Positions 63,240-64,000 of a stretch of 64,000 nt of DNA are shown one piece after another. The stretch is from Hypericibacter sp049323455. Its GTDB lineage: Bacteria > Pseudomonadota > Alphaproteobacteria > Dongiales > Dongiaceae. Within the stretch, counting starts at the first letter, position 1; every line of letters begins with the position of its first letter. A model generated the notes under the pieces. That model made no database searches. It was not told where the DNA came from and worked only from the letters and a program-made list of their open reading frames with translations. The position numbers were made by a program, and so were the translations under genes. Where the stretch lies: positions 1-64,000 of the forward strand of contig JBMONF010000011.1 in NCBI GenBank assembly GCA_049323455.1, in the 5' to 3' direction.

Positions 63240-64000
63240 TCACCTTAACCGCTCGAGCGTCGCCTTCTTGGGCGGCTTGGCGAAGGCGTCCTGCGCGCGG
63301 ATCAGCGCCAGCTCCAAGGCATCGCCCGTCGCCTCCACCACGGCAGCCATGGCGCTCGCCGCCTGGCCCAGCGCGTTCTCGAGATCGCGTCCGCTGTTGA
63401 GGTAATGGCCGAGGAAGAGCGCGGCGAAGCAGTCGCCGGCGCCGTGCGCCTTGAGCGCACGGCGCCGGGTGGCGGCGAGAAAAGCGCCCTGTGGCCCTAC
63501 CGCCATGGTCTCGATCGCCTCGGGGTGGCCGTCCACGCGCTCGATGCCGGTGGCGACCACGACGAGGTCGGGGCGCCCTTGCGCCCGGATCGTCTCGCAG
63601 GCGGCGATCGCGTCCTGCAACGTCTCGACACGGTTGCCGGAGAGCGTATCGAGCTCGAACAGGTTGGGGAAGGTGATGTCGGCGTCGCCCAGCAAGTGCT
63701 CCTTGATGAGGGCGGCCGTCTTGGCCGGGACATAGAGCCCGCCCTTGCGCTCGCCCATGACCGGATCGAGGGCATAGAGCAAATCGGGGCGGAGCCCGCG
63801 CAGTTTCGCCAAGGTCTCGACGGCGAGCCGCGGCGCCTTGCCGAGGAACCCGGTCATGAAGACGTCGGCTTGCGCGAATACGCCCATCCGCTCGAGCCCC
63901 TCCAGCACCACCGCCACCTCGTCGGCTGCGAGCTGACGCCCGCCCCAGGTCGGATAGCCCAAATGATTGGAGAGCAGCGCGGTGTCGACCGGCCATACCT
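63240..64000 (-). CDS. pdxY: Pyridoxal kinase, 5' end beyond the window
   Basis: A partial gene running off the right edge (~253 codons visible). Read backward from the edge: VDTALLSNHLGYPTWGG, then MTGFLGKAPRLAVETLAKLR, YALDPVMGERKGGLYVP, ITFPNLFELDTLSGNRVET, and the catalytic KAHGAGDCFAALFLGHYLN with the anion-hole Gly and Asp base of the ribokinase fold. The enzyme phosphorylates pyridoxal for PLP salvage. The apparent start at 63962 is an internal TTG, not the true start. Confidence 0.92.
   Translation of the reverse strand, partial: VWPVDTALLSNHLGYPTWGGRQLAADEVAVVLEGLERMGVFAQADVFMTGFLGKAPRLAVETLAKLRGLRPDLLYALDPVMGERKGGLYVPAKTAALIKEHLLGDADITFPNLFELDTLSGNRVETLQDAIAACETIRAQGRPDLVVVATGIERVDGHPEAIETMAVGPQGAFLAATRRRALKAHGAGDCFAALFLGHYLNSGRDLENALGQAASAMAAVVEATGDALELALIRAQDAFAKPPKKATLERLR

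Overview
This is a high-GC chromosomal window from an alphaproteobacterium, most likely of the Rhodospirillales. Evidence for this is the conserved alphaproteobacterial gene order (ftsY-mtaB-dapF; ffh-rpsP-rimM-trmD-rplS-leuC-leuD-leuB-asd), Rhodospirillales-like protein sequences, and intergenic spaces filled with palindromic repeats. The genus cannot be named from sequence alone.

Layout. 0-5.4 kb: the tail of an IS110-type transposase, then, on the minus strand, a CHASE2 adenylate/guanylate cyclase followed by a Na+/H+ antiporter with a cyclic-nucleotide-binding tail (a plausible signal-effector pair). 5.5-11.2 kb: gamma-glutamyltransferase and a four-gene polyamine-type ABC importer. 11.3-13.5 kb: a lysine/alanine-rich histone-H1-like protein next to a GT1 glycosyltransferase carrying the same kind of basic tail. 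13.5-15 kb: a HicAB toxin-antitoxin pair and a duplicated cupin. 15.7-17.3 kb: a frameshifted Tat-exported beta-propeller gene and a small secreted or membrane protein. 17.5-25 kb: a fatty-acid beta-oxidation cluster (acyl-CoA ligase, thiolase, fused hydroxyacyl-CoA dehydrogenase/enoyl-CoA hydratase, acyl-CoA dehydrogenase). 25-30.8 kb: an SDR, pgk, azlCD, a sorbosone-dehydrogenase-like propeller and a Nudix hydrolase.

30.8-38.4 kb: a complete type II-C CRISPR-Cas locus, the main accessory system of the window. cas9-cas1-cas2 lie on the plus strand. A tracrRNA that can be read directly from the sequence is divergent from cas9 on the minus strand, and its anti-repeat matches 27 nt of the repeat perfectly. 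An array of 39 identical 36-nt repeats and 38 spacers follows. The anti-repeat polarity and a terminator between cas2 and the array both say the array is transcribed on the minus strand, toward cas2, with its leader at the far end beside an 18-nt G tract. The divergent cas9 and tracrRNA promoters appear to share one -35 element.

38.4-64 kb: an EamA transporter, an FkbM methyltransferase, ftsY, mtaB, a gene-poor islet with a ferritin-like/DUF6306-type protein and a TDT-family transporter, dapF, a GT8-like protein, the ffh-rpsP-rimM-trmD-rplS ribosome/SRP cluster, leuC, a two-component system plus RDD membrane protein inserted between leuC and leuD, leuB, a cytochrome b561/PepSY pair, small secreted proteins, a DUF962 protein, asd and a truncated pyridoxal kinase gene.

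A second theme is the intergenic repeats. At least three families of palindromes recur. In several copies the hairpin loop of one palindrome has been replaced by another, a roughly 43-nt double hairpin, giving nested elements with recognisable 'empty' counterparts elsewhere in the window.
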